Assembly (NCBI GenBank): GCA_017620205.1
Contig: JAFZQX010000046.1
Coordinates: 32,120-96,119, forward strand
Length of the DNA stretch: 64,000 bases
Direction of reading: 5' to 3'
Origin: Clostridia bacterium
GTDB lineage: Bacteria; Bacillota; Clostridia; UMGS1883; UMGS1540
Shown: positions 1-11,698 of the stretch, piece by piece
How the letters are laid out: each line of letters opens with the position of its first letter
How positions within the stretch are numbered: the first letter of the stretch is position 1
Notes under the pieces: model-generated
The model's input: the letters and a program-made list of their open reading frames with translations, nothing else
What the model was told of the DNA's origin: nothing
Databases searched by the model: none
Program-made: the position numbers and the translations under genes

Positions 1-1
1 T

Positions 2-652
2 ACTATAATGGAAGGCTTCGGTCAGACGGAGACAACGCTTTCAATCGCTAACTTTGTGGGTTCAAAACCTAAACTCGGCTCTATGGGTAAACCGAGTCCG
101 CTTTATAAAGTAGTTGTACTTGATCCCGACGGCAACGAGTGCAAAACGGGCGATACGGGCGAGATTTGTATTGACACGAGAGACGGCGCGCCCTGCGGCC
201 TCTTTATCGGATATTATCTTGACGAAGAAAAAACAAAAGAAGCGTGGCATGACGGATATTATCATACCGGCGACCAGGCAACAATGGACGAAGACGGCTA
301 CCTTTGGTATGTCGGCAGAATTGACGATGTTATTAAATCTTCCGGATACCGCATTGGCCCGTTTGAAATTGAAAGCGTTATCATGGAGCTTCCGTACGTT
401 CTCGAATGCGCTATAACCCCCGTGCCGGACGAGGTCCGCGGTCAGATAGTAAAAGCTACCATTGTTTTAACAAAGGGCACTGTGGGTACGGATGAACTCA
501 AAAAGGAAATCCAGGAGTATGTTAAGTCCCACACGGCACCGTATAAGTATCCGAGAATGGTTGAATTTGTTGAAGAGCTTCCGAAAACAATAAGCGGTAA
601 AATAAGAAGAACGGAAATCCGCAAAAACGATTTTGAAAAACTTAAAAAATAG
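2..652 (+). CDS. Acyl-CoA/acetyl-CoA synthetase (AMP-forming), C-terminal part
   Basis: The reading frame is open from the window edge, so the N-terminal portion lies outside. The visible ~216 residues hold the end of the large domain and the whole small domain of the adenylate-forming (ANL) superfamily: GFGQTETT near the start, [23 protein letters not shown] (hinge region) and [10 protein letters not shown] with the catalytic lysine of the second half-reaction. The [16 protein letters not shown] form is typical of acyl-CoA synthetases of the acetate/medium-chain type rather than of NRPS modules. It would activate a carboxylic acid to acyl-AMP and then acyl-CoA in the cytoplasm. Substrate specificity cannot be read from this part. 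The next gene has its own promoter, so this is probably the end of a separate transcription unit. Confidence 0.9.
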   Translation, partial: TIMEGFGQTETTLSIANFVGSKPKLGSMGKPSPLYKVVVLDPDGNECKTGDTGEICIDTRDGAPCGLFIGYYLDEEKTKEAWHDGYYHTGDQATMDEDGYLWYVGRIDDVIKSSGYRIGPFEIESVIMELPYVLECAITPVPDEVRGQIVKATIVLTKGTVGTDELKKEIQEYVKSHTAPYKYPRMVEFVEELPKTISGKIRRTEIRKNDFEKLKK

Positions 653-664
653 TTAAAAAAACTG

Positions 665-693
665 TTGACAAATACTTAAAATGCGTGTATAAT
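665..693 (+). promoter_or_regulatory. Sigma-A promoter of gdhA
   Basis: A perfect -35 TTGACA (665-670) is separated by exactly 17 bp from a perfect -10 TATAAT (688-693). Transcription should start near 700, just before the leader hairpin. Confidence 0.88.
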
Positions 694-697
694 ATAA

Positions 698-2113
<1,416 letters not shown>

Positions 2114-2131
2114 TACTTAAAACTTTAAATA

Positions 2132-2184
2132 TTAAAGGCAAAGGCGTCTTAAATGTAAACATGACATTTAACACGCCTTTTGTC
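2132..2184 (+). promoter_or_regulatory. Stem-loop between gdhA and guaA sharing the gdhA leader motif
   Basis: AAAGGCGT-C-TTAAATGT (2140-2156) pairs with ACATTTAA-C-ACGCCTTT (2164-2180): two 8-bp stems around one C-C mismatch and a 7-nt loop. It is followed by a weakly T-rich stretch. The 5' side carries the 19-nt sequence found in the gdhA leader. It may be the gdhA terminator, the guaA leader attenuator, or both. I see no clear promoter between it and gdhA. Confidence 0.6.
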
Positions 2185-2206
2185 ATTTGATTCGGAGTGA
2201 GATGTC

Positions 2207-5366
<3,160 letters not shown>

Positions 5367-6152
5367 ATGCAGTTTACAAAAATGCAGGGACTCGGAAACG
5401 ATTATATTTATATATACGGTTCTCCAGAGAACCCCGAAGAGTTATCAATAAAGCTTTCCGAAAGACATTTCGGAATAGGCTCTGACGGCATTGTGCTTAT
5501 ATCGCCTTCAGATGTCGCCGATTTTAAAATGAGAATATTTAACGCCGACGGCAGCGAAGCAAAAATGTGCGGAAACGGAATAAGATGCGTCGGTAAATAT
5601 GTTTACGATAAAGGTTATACTGATAAACAGTTAATAACCGTTGAAACTCTGTCGGGAATAAAAACGCTTGATATGACGGTTGAAGACGGCTCAGTAAAAG
5701 AAGTTTCCGTTCAGATGGGCAAAGCCGAAGTGTCAAACGATTTGACGCTAACTGTTGACGGCAAAAAAGTTTTGATGACTCCCGTATCTGTCGGAAACCC
5801 TCATGCCGTTATATTTGTTGACGATGCGGAAGCGGCACCTGTAGCGGAGCTTGGCAGAAAAATTGAAACACATGAAAGATTTCCGGACGGCGTAAACGTT
5901 GAATTTGTAGAGGTGCTTTCGGATAACTCTTTGCGCATGCGCGTATGGGAGCGCGGAAGCGGCATTACTATGGCGTGCGGAACGGGCGCCTGCGCTTCTG
6001 TTGCGGCTGCCGCGGCACAGACTTTCTGCCATAAAAACGAGTTTGTTTCGGTTATGCTTGACGGCGGAACGCTTAAAATAAAAATAGACGATGAAGGAGA
6101 GGTCACAATGGTCGGACCTGCCGAAATTTCGTTTGAGGGGGAAATAATGTGA
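5367..6152 (+). CDS. dapF: Diaminopimelate epimerase
   Basis: 261 residues. It interconverts LL- and meso-diaminopimelate for lysine and peptidoglycan synthesis without a cofactor, using two cysteines: Cys68 in MCGNGIRC and Cys204 in MACGTGAC. The N-terminus MQFTKMQGLGNDYIYI is diagnostic. The ATG directly abuts the pyrG stop; its SD (GGAGG, 5354-5358) lies inside pyrG. The stop codon is embedded in a perfect 13-bp hairpin (6143-6171). Together with dapL just downstream this gives the two-step aminotransferase route from tetrahydrodipicolinate to meso-DAP. Confidence 0.96.
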   Translation: MQFTKMQGLGNDYIYIYGSPENPEELSIKLSERHFGIGSDGIVLISPSDVADFKMRIFNADGSEAKMCGNGIRCVGKYVYDKGYTDKQLITVETLSGIKTLDMTVEDGSVKEVSVQMGKAEVSNDLTLTVDGKKVLMTPVSVGNPHAVIFVDDAEAAPVAELGRKIETHERFPDGVNVEFVEVLSDNSLRMRVWERGSGITMACGTGACASVAAAAAQTFCHKNEFVSVMLDGGTLKIKIDDEGEVTMVGPAEISFEGEIM

Positions 6153-6306
6153 AAGTTCCTTTCACATTATTAAGCCTCCGGCGGATTTTATGCGCGTGCA
6201 AATTTTTCCTCACATCGTTCGAAAATGCACATGCGCCTTTTAATCTCTTTCATTCCTTTGCTCCGCTTGAAAGAGATGAATTTTACTATTTTTGTCGGTG
6301 CGGAGC
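6143..6306 (+). repeat. Cluster of hairpins between dapF and dapL
   Basis: Three inverted repeats fill the intergenic space. The first is AATAATGTGAAAG (6143-6155) against 6159-6171, a perfect 13-bp stem with a 3-nt loop that includes the dapF stop. The second is an imperfect stem from GCGCGTGCA (6192-6200) with TGCACATGCGC (6226-6236). The third is ATCTCTTTCA (6243-6252) with TGAAAGAGAT (6268-6277), a perfect 10-bp stem. GCTCCGC in the third loop (6260-6266) can instead pair with GCGGAGC (6300-6306). The block looks like a dispersed palindromic intergenic repeat or a structured leader of dapL; it matches no riboswitch I know. Confidence 0.55.
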
Positions 6307-6327
6307 GACGGAATGGAGATTAAAGCT

Positions 6328-7512
6328 ATGATAACACCCAACATGAATTACGCAAATTTAAAAGACTCATATCTTTTTTATAATATATCTCAGAAAATAA
6401 AAGCGTATCTTGAAAAGAATCCCGATAAGCATCTATACCGCATGGGCATAGGAGACGTTTCTCTGCCGCTTTGTGACGCGGTTATAAAGGCGCTTCACGA
6501 GGGCGTAAACGACCAGGCTGAAAAAGAATCTTTTCACGGATATATGCCTGAATGCGGCGCGCCTTTTCTGCGTGAAACAATAGCTGATTATTACGGCAGG
6601 AGGGGAGTTTTCCTTTCATCCGAAGAGGTATTTGTTTCAAGCGGTGCAAGCGATGAACTCGGCGATATACTCGATTTGTTTGACAGAAGCGGCACGGCTC
6701 TTGTTATAGAGCCCGCATACCCCGCGTATGTTGATGCAAATGTTATGGCGGGCAGAAAAATAGAGTTTTTGGCTTCAAATAAAGAAAACGGCTTTCTGCC
6801 TGAACCCACAGAAGATTTAAAAGCTGATTTACTTTATATCTGCTCACCAAATAATCCTACGGGCGCGGTGTTCAGCCGTGAAAAGCTCAAAAAATGGGTA
6901 GATTACGCAAATAAAAACGGAAGTGTTATTTTATTTGACGCAGCTTATGAAGCGTTTATAGAAGACGATAGTTTGCCGCACAGCATATTTGAAATAGAGG
7001 ACGCGAAAACATGCGCAATAGAAATCTGTTCTCTTTCAAAAACCGCCGGCTTTACAGGTACGCGTCTCGGTTATACCGTTATTCCAAAAACACTCGAAAG
7101 AAACGGTATGAATTTAAACGCTATGTGGGTTAGAAACAGAACGACCAAAACAAACGGCGTTTCGTATATTATACAAAAAGGTGCGTCTGCCGTATTTACT
7201 CCGGAAGGTCAGGAGCAGATACATAATAATATTAGGATTTATAAAAATAACGCCAAAGTGTTTATGAAAGCTTTGGATGAGCTCGGCATATGGTACTGCG
7301 GCGGTAAAAACGCGCCGTATATCTGGATGAAATGTCCGGAAGGCGTATCAAGCTGGGAAATGTTTGACAAGCTCTTAAACGAGATTCAGGTTGTAGGCAC
7401 GCCTGGATCGGGATTCGGCGCATGCGGCGAAGGATATTTCCGCTTTTCTATGTTCGGTGATCCCGAGGATACGAAAGAAGCCGCAAAAAGAATAACAGAA
7501 CTTCTTAAATAA
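6328..7512 (+). CDS. dapL: LL-diaminopimelate aminotransferase
   Basis: 394 residues, PLP-dependent fold-type I (class I/II) aminotransferase. It converts tetrahydrodipicolinate plus glutamate directly to LL-diaminopimelate. The N-terminal NYANLKDSYLFYNISQKI is characteristic of the DapL family. The PLP lysine is in SLSKTAGFTGTRLGY, and SPNNPTG and the C-terminal GEGYFRFSMFG are also present. I choose ATG 6328 because GGAG (6315-6318) is 9 nt upstream; earlier in-frame ATG 6313 and TTG 6292 fall in the repeat block and lack an SD. It pairs functionally with dapF. Confidence 0.93.
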   Translation: MITPNMNYANLKDSYLFYNISQKIKAYLEKNPDKHLYRMGIGDVSLPLCDAVIKALHEGVNDQAEKESFHGYMPECGAPFLRETIADYYGRRGVFLSSEEVFVSSGASDELGDILDLFDRSGTALVIEPAYPAYVDANVMAGRKIEFLASNKENGFLPEPTEDLKADLLYICSPNNPTGAVFSREKLKKWVDYANKNGSVILFDAAYEAFIEDDSLPHSIFEIEDAKTCAIEICSLSKTAGFTGTRLGYTVIPKTLERNGMNLNAMWVRNRTTKTNGVSYIIQKGASAVFTPEGQEQIHNNIRIYKNNAKVFMKALDELGIWYCGGKNAPYIWMKCPEGVSSWEMFDKLLNEIQVVGTPGSGFGACGEGYFRFSMFGDPEDTKEAAKRITELLK

Positions 7513-7520
7513 CAAATATA

Positions 7521-7545
7521 AAAGCCCCGAATAAAACGGGGCTTT
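7521..7545. terminator. Bidirectional terminator between dapL and ricT
   Basis: AAAGCCCCG (7521-7529) and CGGGGCTTT (7537-7545) form a 9-bp stem with A/T runs on both sides. It serves the convergent dapL (+) and ricT (-) genes. Confidence 0.85.
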
Positions 7546-7548
7546 AAA

Positions 7549-8415
7549 TTATTCTAAACCTTTCAGTTCTTCATCGTCTGTTTTGTCTTCCTTGACTTTT
7601 GCGTGTTTTAAAATTTTTAATTCGTCACGATGGTATTCTTTTAAAATGTTTTCATCGTCTTTGTCAAGTTTCACTCTTATTTTTCCTGTTAAAAGCGTAA
7701 CTGATTCAACTATACCTTTGTTGCCGTCAGGTGTTTTTACTATGGAACCTTCGCGGGGAGTTATTTTAATAAGTTCATCGTAAGTATCCTGCTCATATTT
7801 AAGGCAGCACATAAGTCTTCCGCAGCAGCCTGATATTTTAGTGGGGTTTAAAGATAAGCACTGTTCTTTTGCCATTTTAATTGAAACCGGCTGAAAATCA
7901 CTTAAATGTGTAGCGCAGCATAGGCTTCTTCCGCAAATCCCCAGACCGCCGAGCATTTTAGCTTCATCGCGCACACCTATCTGGCGAAGCTCTATTCTCG
8001 TTTTAAATACAGCAGCCAAATCTTTTACAAGTTCACGGAAATCTACTCGTCCGCTTGATGTAAAGTAAAAAAGTATTTTGCTCCCGTCAAACGAATATTT
8101 AACGCTTATAAGCTTCATATCAAGACCGTGCTTTGCGATTTTTTCGTTACATATTTTAAAAGCGTCAGCCTCTTTGCTTTTGTTGATTTCGGCTTGCTTT
8201 AAGTCTTTTGGTGTTGCTCTTCTTATAACCGTTTTAAGAGGAGCTACAATTTCATCGTCTTTTTTTTCCGTGTTGGGAATAACCGTTTTCCCAATCTGTG
8301 TTCCGTGTGCTGTTTCAACTATTACATCGTCGCCTGTTTTCAAAACAAATTCGCCGGGATCAAAGTAATATGTTTTTTCTCCGTCTCTGAATCTTACTCC
8401 AACTATTTTTGCCAT
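7549..8415 (-). CDS. ricT: RicT/YaaT, PSP1-domain protein of the Y-complex
   Basis: 288 residues with the C-terminal PSP1 domain. The conserved cysteine cluster GLGICGRSLCCATHL and GCCGRLMCCLKYEQ is as in Bacillus RicT/YaaT. That protein forms an Fe-S-containing complex with RicA and RicF, promotes RNase Y-dependent mRNA processing, and was first seen as a sporulation-phosphorelay factor. The start ATG at 8415 follows GAAAGG on the minus strand. It is the third gene of darA-holB-ricT; the neighbour order resembles yaaQ-yaaR-holB-yaaT of Bacillus, without yaaR here. Confidence 0.9.
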   Translation of the reverse strand: MAKIVGVRFRDGEKTYYFDPGEFVLKTGDDVIVETAHGTQIGKTVIPNTEKKDDEIVAPLKTVIRRATPKDLKQAEINKSKEADAFKICNEKIAKHGLDMKLISVKYSFDGSKILFYFTSSGRVDFRELVKDLAAVFKTRIELRQIGVRDEAKMLGGLGICGRSLCCATHLSDFQPVSIKMAKEQCLSLNPTKISGCCGRLMCCLKYEQDTYDELIKITPREGSIVKTPDGNKGIVESVTLLTGKIRVKLDKDDENILKEYHRDELKILKHAKVKEDKTDDEELKGLE

Positions 8416-8439
8416 AATACTTATTACCTTTCAAGTTTA

Positions 8440-9414
8440 TCAAATTAAATTTTTAAGCATGTTTAAGGACCAAAGCTCCAAATTGTTTCCCTTTGTAAAG
8501 TGCTTTGCCATTTTTTCGGCCTCGTCGGCAGTTTTAATAACTTTTTCTGCTGTAATGCCTGAGGCAAAAACGGAAAGCTTATCTTTAAAATCAAAATTAA
8601 TTATATGTTTTTCATCGGATGTTTTAAGACATATTATGTCGCGAAGCCAAGAAACAATAAGGTTTATTATATCATACACATTGTCTTTATTCTTTAAAAT
8701 AAACGTTAGTGTATTCTCTAAGGCTTTTGTGCCGTTTGACGAAAACTCTGAAAACAAATTATAAAAATCGTCCCGCATAGAAAAGAAACTGTCTTCCTCA
8801 GCCAGAGATTTTGCGCTTCCCAAAACGCCGCCGGAAAACGAAGCTATAAGCTCGGCGCGGTGAGATGAGGAGGGAAAATTATCATTTAAATAATTAATTG
8901 TTTCGTCATGGGTACAAGGGTCAACTGATATTTTAACTCCTCTTGATAAAACCGTTTCGAGTAATGACGAACTGTTTTTGATAAGCATAATGATCAAAAC
9001 ATACGACGGAGGCTCTTCTAAAATCTTTAGAAAAGCGTTTTGACCTTCAGAGGCCAAGGGTTTCTCGTCGTCAAGAAGATATATCTTTGTATCCGAAATC
9101 AACGGTTTTACAAACATGTCGCGTGAGTAACGTCTTATTGTTTCAACCGATATATTCTTTTTTTCCTTTTCAGAATCATCATTCTCAATACGGATATAGT
9201 CGGGATGGTTGTGTGTTTGGTGTTTAATACAAGAAGGGCACATGCCGCAGGGCTTTACATCGCTTTCGCAATGAATCATAGAGGCTAAATAATCCGCGAA
9301 TGTTTTCTTGCCGACTCCGTCGGGTCCTTCAAAAATATAAAACTGTCCTACCGATTTGCATTTTACAAGGTTTTGAAAATATGAATCAATTTTAGTTTTG
9401 CCGTAAATATTCAT
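8440..9414 (-). CDS. holB: DNA polymerase III delta' subunit
   Basis: 324 residues. Clamp-loader AAA+ fold with Walker A GPDGVGKKT, a zinc-binding module built from four cysteines (CESDVKPCGMCPSC), DDEKPLASEGQNAFLKILEEPP, and the sensor region LSRGVKI. It acts in loading the beta clamp at the replication fork. Its ATG shares one base with the darA stop (TGATG), showing coupled translation. The C-terminal third is weakly conserved, as is usual for HolB. Confidence 0.9.
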   Translation of the reverse strand: MNIYGKTKIDSYFQNLVKCKSVGQFYIFEGPDGVGKKTFADYLASMIHCESDVKPCGMCPSCIKHQTHNHPDYIRIENDDSEKEKKNISVETIRRYSRDMFVKPLISDTKIYLLDDEKPLASEGQNAFLKILEEPPSYVLIIMLIKNSSSLLETVLSRGVKISVDPCTHDETINYLNDNFPSSSHRAELIASFSGGVLGSAKSLAEEDSFFSMRDDFYNLFSEFSSNGTKALENTLTFILKNKDNVYDIINLIVSWLRDIICLKTSDEKHIINFDFKDKLSVFASGITAEKVIKTADEAEKMAKHFTKGNNLELWSLNMLKNLI

Positions 9415-9740
9415 CAGATTTTCTCAAACCTGTCAACATCTAAAACAAAAATTGTTGCACCGCCCGCGTCAACCTCAATGGGGCGGTTTGACATAATTTC
9501 AGCCATACCTACAGACATGGGTGAAACCATTATTTTCTTTCTTGTTGAACATGTTTTCTCAAATATTTTAATTGCTTCGTCAACTTTTTCTTCTTCAACG
9601 CCTACAATCAAAGTGACATTTCCTGCGCGGAGAAAACCACCTGTTGTTGCAAGCTTTGTAACAGAAAAGCCCGCTGTGTTTAAATCCGTTATTGCTTTAT
9701 TTACATCTTCGTTGTGAATAATTGAAATAATAAGTTTCAT
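9414..9740 (-). CDS. darA: Cyclic-di-AMP receptor DarA/PstA (YaaQ family)
   Basis: 108 residues with a PII-like fold. The sequence MKLIISIIHNEDVNKAI, TKLATTGGFLRAGNVTLIVGV and the C-terminal GGATIFVLDVDRFEKI match the DarA/PstA family. These trimeric cytoplasmic proteins bind cyclic di-AMP; the downstream effect is still unclear in the family. AGGAGG lies upstream of ATG 9740 on the minus strand. First gene of a three-gene minus-strand operon with its own promoter (9777-9805). Confidence 0.92.
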   Translation of the reverse strand: MKLIISIIHNEDVNKAITDLNTAGFSVTKLATTGGFLRAGNVTLIVGVEEEKVDEAIKIFEKTCSTRKKIMVSPMSVGMAEIMSNRPIEVDAGGATIFVLDVDRFEKI

Positions 9741-9776
9741 ATAAAATCCTCCTTAAAGACATAAATTTACACATAT

Positions 9777-9805
9777 ATTATATTATATTTATCGTTAAAA
9801 TGCAA
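9777..9805 (-). promoter_or_regulatory. Promoter of darA-holB-ricT
   Basis: On the minus strand TTGCAT (9805-9800) and TATAAT (9782-9777) are 17 bp apart, reading toward darA. Confidence 0.75.
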
Positions 9806-9853
9806 TGTTTTTTTCCCTTATATCAAGAAATATTCAATAAATTCCAAAAACTG

Positions 9854-9882
9854 TTGAAAACACCTTTATATTATGATAAAAT
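9854..9882 (+). promoter_or_regulatory. Promoter facing the conjugative element
   Basis: TTGAAA (9854-9859), 17 bp, TAAAAT (9877-9882), with an extended -10 TG at 9874-9875. It reads into a 22-codon ORF and then the left end of the element. Confidence 0.7.
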
Positions 9883-9919
9883 AATAGAAATTGCATTTTT
9901 AATGAATAAGGTGATTAAA

Positions 9920-9988
9920 ATGAAATTAGGTATTGTAAAAAATCGGGTGTTTTCATATATCATCATATATCTCTATAAATCGCATTAA
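9920..9988 (+). CDS. Short ORF of 22 codons, possibly a truncated gene
   Basis: ATG 9920 follows AAGGTGATT at a good distance and an intact promoter (9854-9882). The product is MKLGIVKNRVFSYIIIYLYK plus two residues, half of it hydrophobic. I do not recognise it. Because the att-like signals of the element start about 55 nt downstream, it may be the 5' end of a host gene cut by integration, or a genuine small membrane peptide. Confidence 0.35.
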   Translation: MKLGIVKNRVFSYIIIYLYKSH

Positions 9989-10043
9989 AACGGCGCTTTT
10001 CAAGGTTTTTCAAAAATCACAATCCCCATATATTTCTATGTTA

Positions 10044-10085
10044 TGCCATGCTATTCTATGGCAAATTGGCGTAAAAATTGGCGTA
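10044..10085. other. Candidate attachment site at the left end of the element
   Basis: TGCCAT (10044-10049) and ATGGCA (10058-10063) form an inverted repeat around an 8-nt spacer, the geometry of a tyrosine-recombinase core site. Directly beside it AAATTGGCGTA occurs twice in tandem (10063-10073, 10075-10085), resembling arm-type binding sites. I found no second copy near the right end, and no integrase gene, so this is a candidate only. Confidence 0.4.
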
Positions 10086-10136
10086 GAGAGTCTGACACAC
10101 AAACTGAATAATCTTTTAATCTTTATATATTAAGAT

Positions 10137-10183
10137 AAGCTTACTGTTAGTTTTAATACTCCTGCTGATAGTGGGCTTATTTT
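10137..10183 (+). terminator. Weak terminator-like hairpin in the left-end region
   Basis: AAGCTTACT (10137-10145) pairs with AGTGGGCTT (10170-10178) including two G-T pairs, followed by ATTTT. The loop is long (24 nt), so it is only a possible terminator. Confidence 0.3.
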
Positions 10184-10218
10184 AGTGTCTTGGTTATATA
10201 AGAAAAAACGCTAATCTT

Positions 10219-10247
10219 TTGACCTTTTTCTTTTAAAGTGATATAAT
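10219..10247 (+). promoter_or_regulatory. Promoter of the DUF4238 remnant, now upstream of repA
   Basis: TTGACC (10219-10224), 17 bp, TATAAT (10242-10247). It precedes a broken DUF4238 gene and, beyond a terminator at 10423-10454, repA. It is the only clear promoter in front of repA. Confidence 0.75.
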
Positions 10248-10266
10248 ATTTTGGGTGATTTAAGTT

Positions 10267-10392
10267 ATGGGAAAAAACCAACATTACGTTCCCCGATTTT
10301 ACTTGAAATTATTTTCAAATGATTCTAAGAGTATTGGGACATGGGTTTCTAAATAGGTTAGTTATATCAAATGAAAAAGAAACGGTGTAGTC
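10267..10392 (+). pseudogene. DUF4238 gene remnant (N-terminus only)
   Basis: ATG 10267 with GGGTGAT upstream starts MGKNQHYVPRFYLKLFSND, the signature N-terminus of DUF4238 proteins (QHYVPxFYLxxFS), then SIGTW and a stop at 10354-10356. The expected continuation resumes in another frame (NRLVISNEKETV, to ~10392), so a frameshift and then a large deletion removed the remaining ~250 residues typical of the family. DUF4238 proteins are of unknown function and common in accessory regions. The intact promoter and SD suggest fairly recent decay. Confidence 0.7.
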
Positions 10393-10422
10393 GTATTTAA
10401 TCTTTATTGGCGTGACAATATT

Positions 10423-10454
10423 GACAGTCTATAAAAATATAGGCTGTCTTTTTT
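10423..10454 (+). terminator. Intrinsic terminator just upstream of repA
   Basis: GACAGTCTATA (10423-10433) pairs with TATAGGCTGTC (10438-10448; one G-T pair), loop AAAA, six T following. The repA SD begins 23 nt later. Confidence 0.85.
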
Positions 10455-10488
10455 AATATAAAAAAATAAATAAACGGAGGTACAAAAC

Positions 10489-11499
10489 ATGGCTGTGGAA
10501 TTTGATTATTTCTACGGAAGCGAAGCAGAGCAATACGCCTTTTACAGAATACCGAAGCTGCTTATTACTTCGCCTATGTTCAAGAAAGTGTCCGACGGCG
10601 CAAAGCTTTTGTATGGCTTAATGCTTGACCGTATGTGTCTTTCTGTCAAAAACGGTTGGGTTGACGAGGGAAACCGGGCATATATATATTTCACTACAAA
10701 CGATGTAATGGAGCAGATGAACTGCGGGACGGAAAAAGCAACAAAAATGCTCGCTGAGCTTGACGGCGAAAAGGGAATAGGTTTAATAGAACGCAGAAAA
10801 CAGGGACAGGGAAAGCCCGCTTTGGTCTATTTAAAGAAGTTCTATACCGAAGATGAAAGCAATCGAAAAGGCAGACTTTCGGAAACCGAAAGTCAAGACT
10901 TCGGGAAATCGAAAGTCAAGACTTTTGAAAATCGAAATTCAAGAGTTTCGGAAACCGAAATACAAGACTTTCGGAAATCGAAATCTAATAATACTGATAA
11001 TAGTTATACTGAATATAATAATACTGAATCTATCAATCATATCATATCATATCCAAACAACAAAGAAGAATATGACGCCGCCGAAGCCGATACGGTGATT
11101 GATACGATAGGATGGATAAACGAGCGCACAAAGTATAAAAAAATCATTAAAGCAAATATTGAGTATGATATTTTGTGTGAAAGATACGAAAAGGAATGGC
11201 TTGATGAAATAGTTGCGCTTATGGTAGATGTCGTGTGCAGAAAAGAGCCGTATATACGCATAAACAAACAAGACTATCCCCATGACGCAGTAAAAAGCAG
11301 GTTTTTGAGTATAAACAGCAATCATATTGAATACATATATCTCGCTTTGAGAGAAAACAGTTCAAATGTCCGTAATATACGGGCATTTTTAATTACAACT
11401 ATTTACAGGTCTTTTGAAACCTCAAATAATTGGTTTTCCGCAAAAGTAAACTACGATTTGAAAAACGGAAACAGAGCGGGGGTGTCGGCAGATGAGTGA
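10489..11499 (+). CDS. repA: RepA-type replication initiator of the conjugative element
   Basis: 336 residues. The N-terminal ~115 residues (FYGSEAEQYAFYRIPKLL, SDGAKLLYGLMLDRM, TNDVMEQMNCGTEKATKMLAELD) match the RepA_N winged-helix initiator domain of Gram-positive plasmids and Tn1549-like ICEs. The C-terminal part (~190-330) is the less conserved region found with it. Between them the codons overlap five tandem 23-bp dyad repeats (10874-10988), probably the origin. SD CGGAGG lies in front of ATG 10489. It would let the excised circle replicate or be maintained. It opens a co-directional cassette with parA and parB; the next gene overlaps its end by 8 nt. Confidence 0.87.
   Translation: MAVEFDYFYGSEAEQYAFYRIPKLLITSPMFKKVSDGAKLLYGLMLDRMCLSVKNGWVDEGNRAYIYFTTNDVMEQMNCGTEKATKMLAELDGEKGIGLIERRKQGQGKPALVYLKKFYTEDESNRKGRLSETESQDFGKSKVKTFENRNSRVSETEIQDFRKSKSNNTDNSYTEYNNTESINHIISYPNNKEEYDAAEADTVIDTIGWINERTKYKKIIKANIEYDILCERYEKEWLDEIVALMVDVVCRKEPYIRINKQDYPHDAVKSRFLSINSNHIEYIYLALRENSSNVRNIRAFLITTIYRSFETSNNWFSAKVNYDLKNGNRAGVSADE
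10874..10988 (+). repeat. Five tandem 23-bp dyad repeats inside repA (candidate origin iterons)
   Basis: Units begin at 10874, 10897, 10920, 10943 and 10966. The first is a perfect inverted repeat, GACTTTCGG-AAA-CCGAAAGTC plus AA; the others keep most positions. The period of 23 is not a multiple of three, so the reading frame of each unit differs and the encoded peptide is not a simple repeat. That argues for function at the DNA level. RepA_N initiators are known to bind origins located in their own genes. Confidence 0.75.
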
Positions 11500-11698
11500 T
11501 TTGCACAAAAATTATCAAATGCTTGCAAGAGCAATAGTGGTTCAGGCAATCAAGGATTACAGATACAGCGGAAATGATGAGGTAAGAAAATCTATCGAAG
11601 AATTCTTCAGATCCGGTTATTTTTCGCTGCTGTGTGACTATGACGGCAACGAACTGATACGAAAATTAAGAAGGGAAAGGCTGATGAAAATTGGGTAA
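11492..11698 (+). CDS. Small ICE protein between repA and parA
   Basis: 68 residues, MSDLHKNYQMLARAIVVQAIKDY... ending RRERLMKIG; charged, with no membrane segment. It overlaps repA by 8 nt and parA by 8 nt, so it is part of a coupled replication/partition operon. I do not recognise a named domain. Genes of similar size and start commonly sit at this place in Tn1549-like elements; the function is unknown. Confidence 0.75.
   Translation: MSDLHKNYQMLARAIVVQAIKDYRYSGNDEVRKSIEEFFRSGYFSLLCDYDGNELIRKLRRERLMKIG

Noticed and set aside
6143..6327. Lysine or other known riboswitch in the dapL leader
   Set aside because: No match to the conserved cores I know; the structures are simple palindromes.
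10853..11098. An 81-codon frame overlapping repA with peptide repeats
   Set aside because: It only reads the 23-bp iterons in another frame; no SD.
11037..11325. Minus-strand frames over the C-terminal half of repA
   Set aside because: Shadows; composition and lack of SD.
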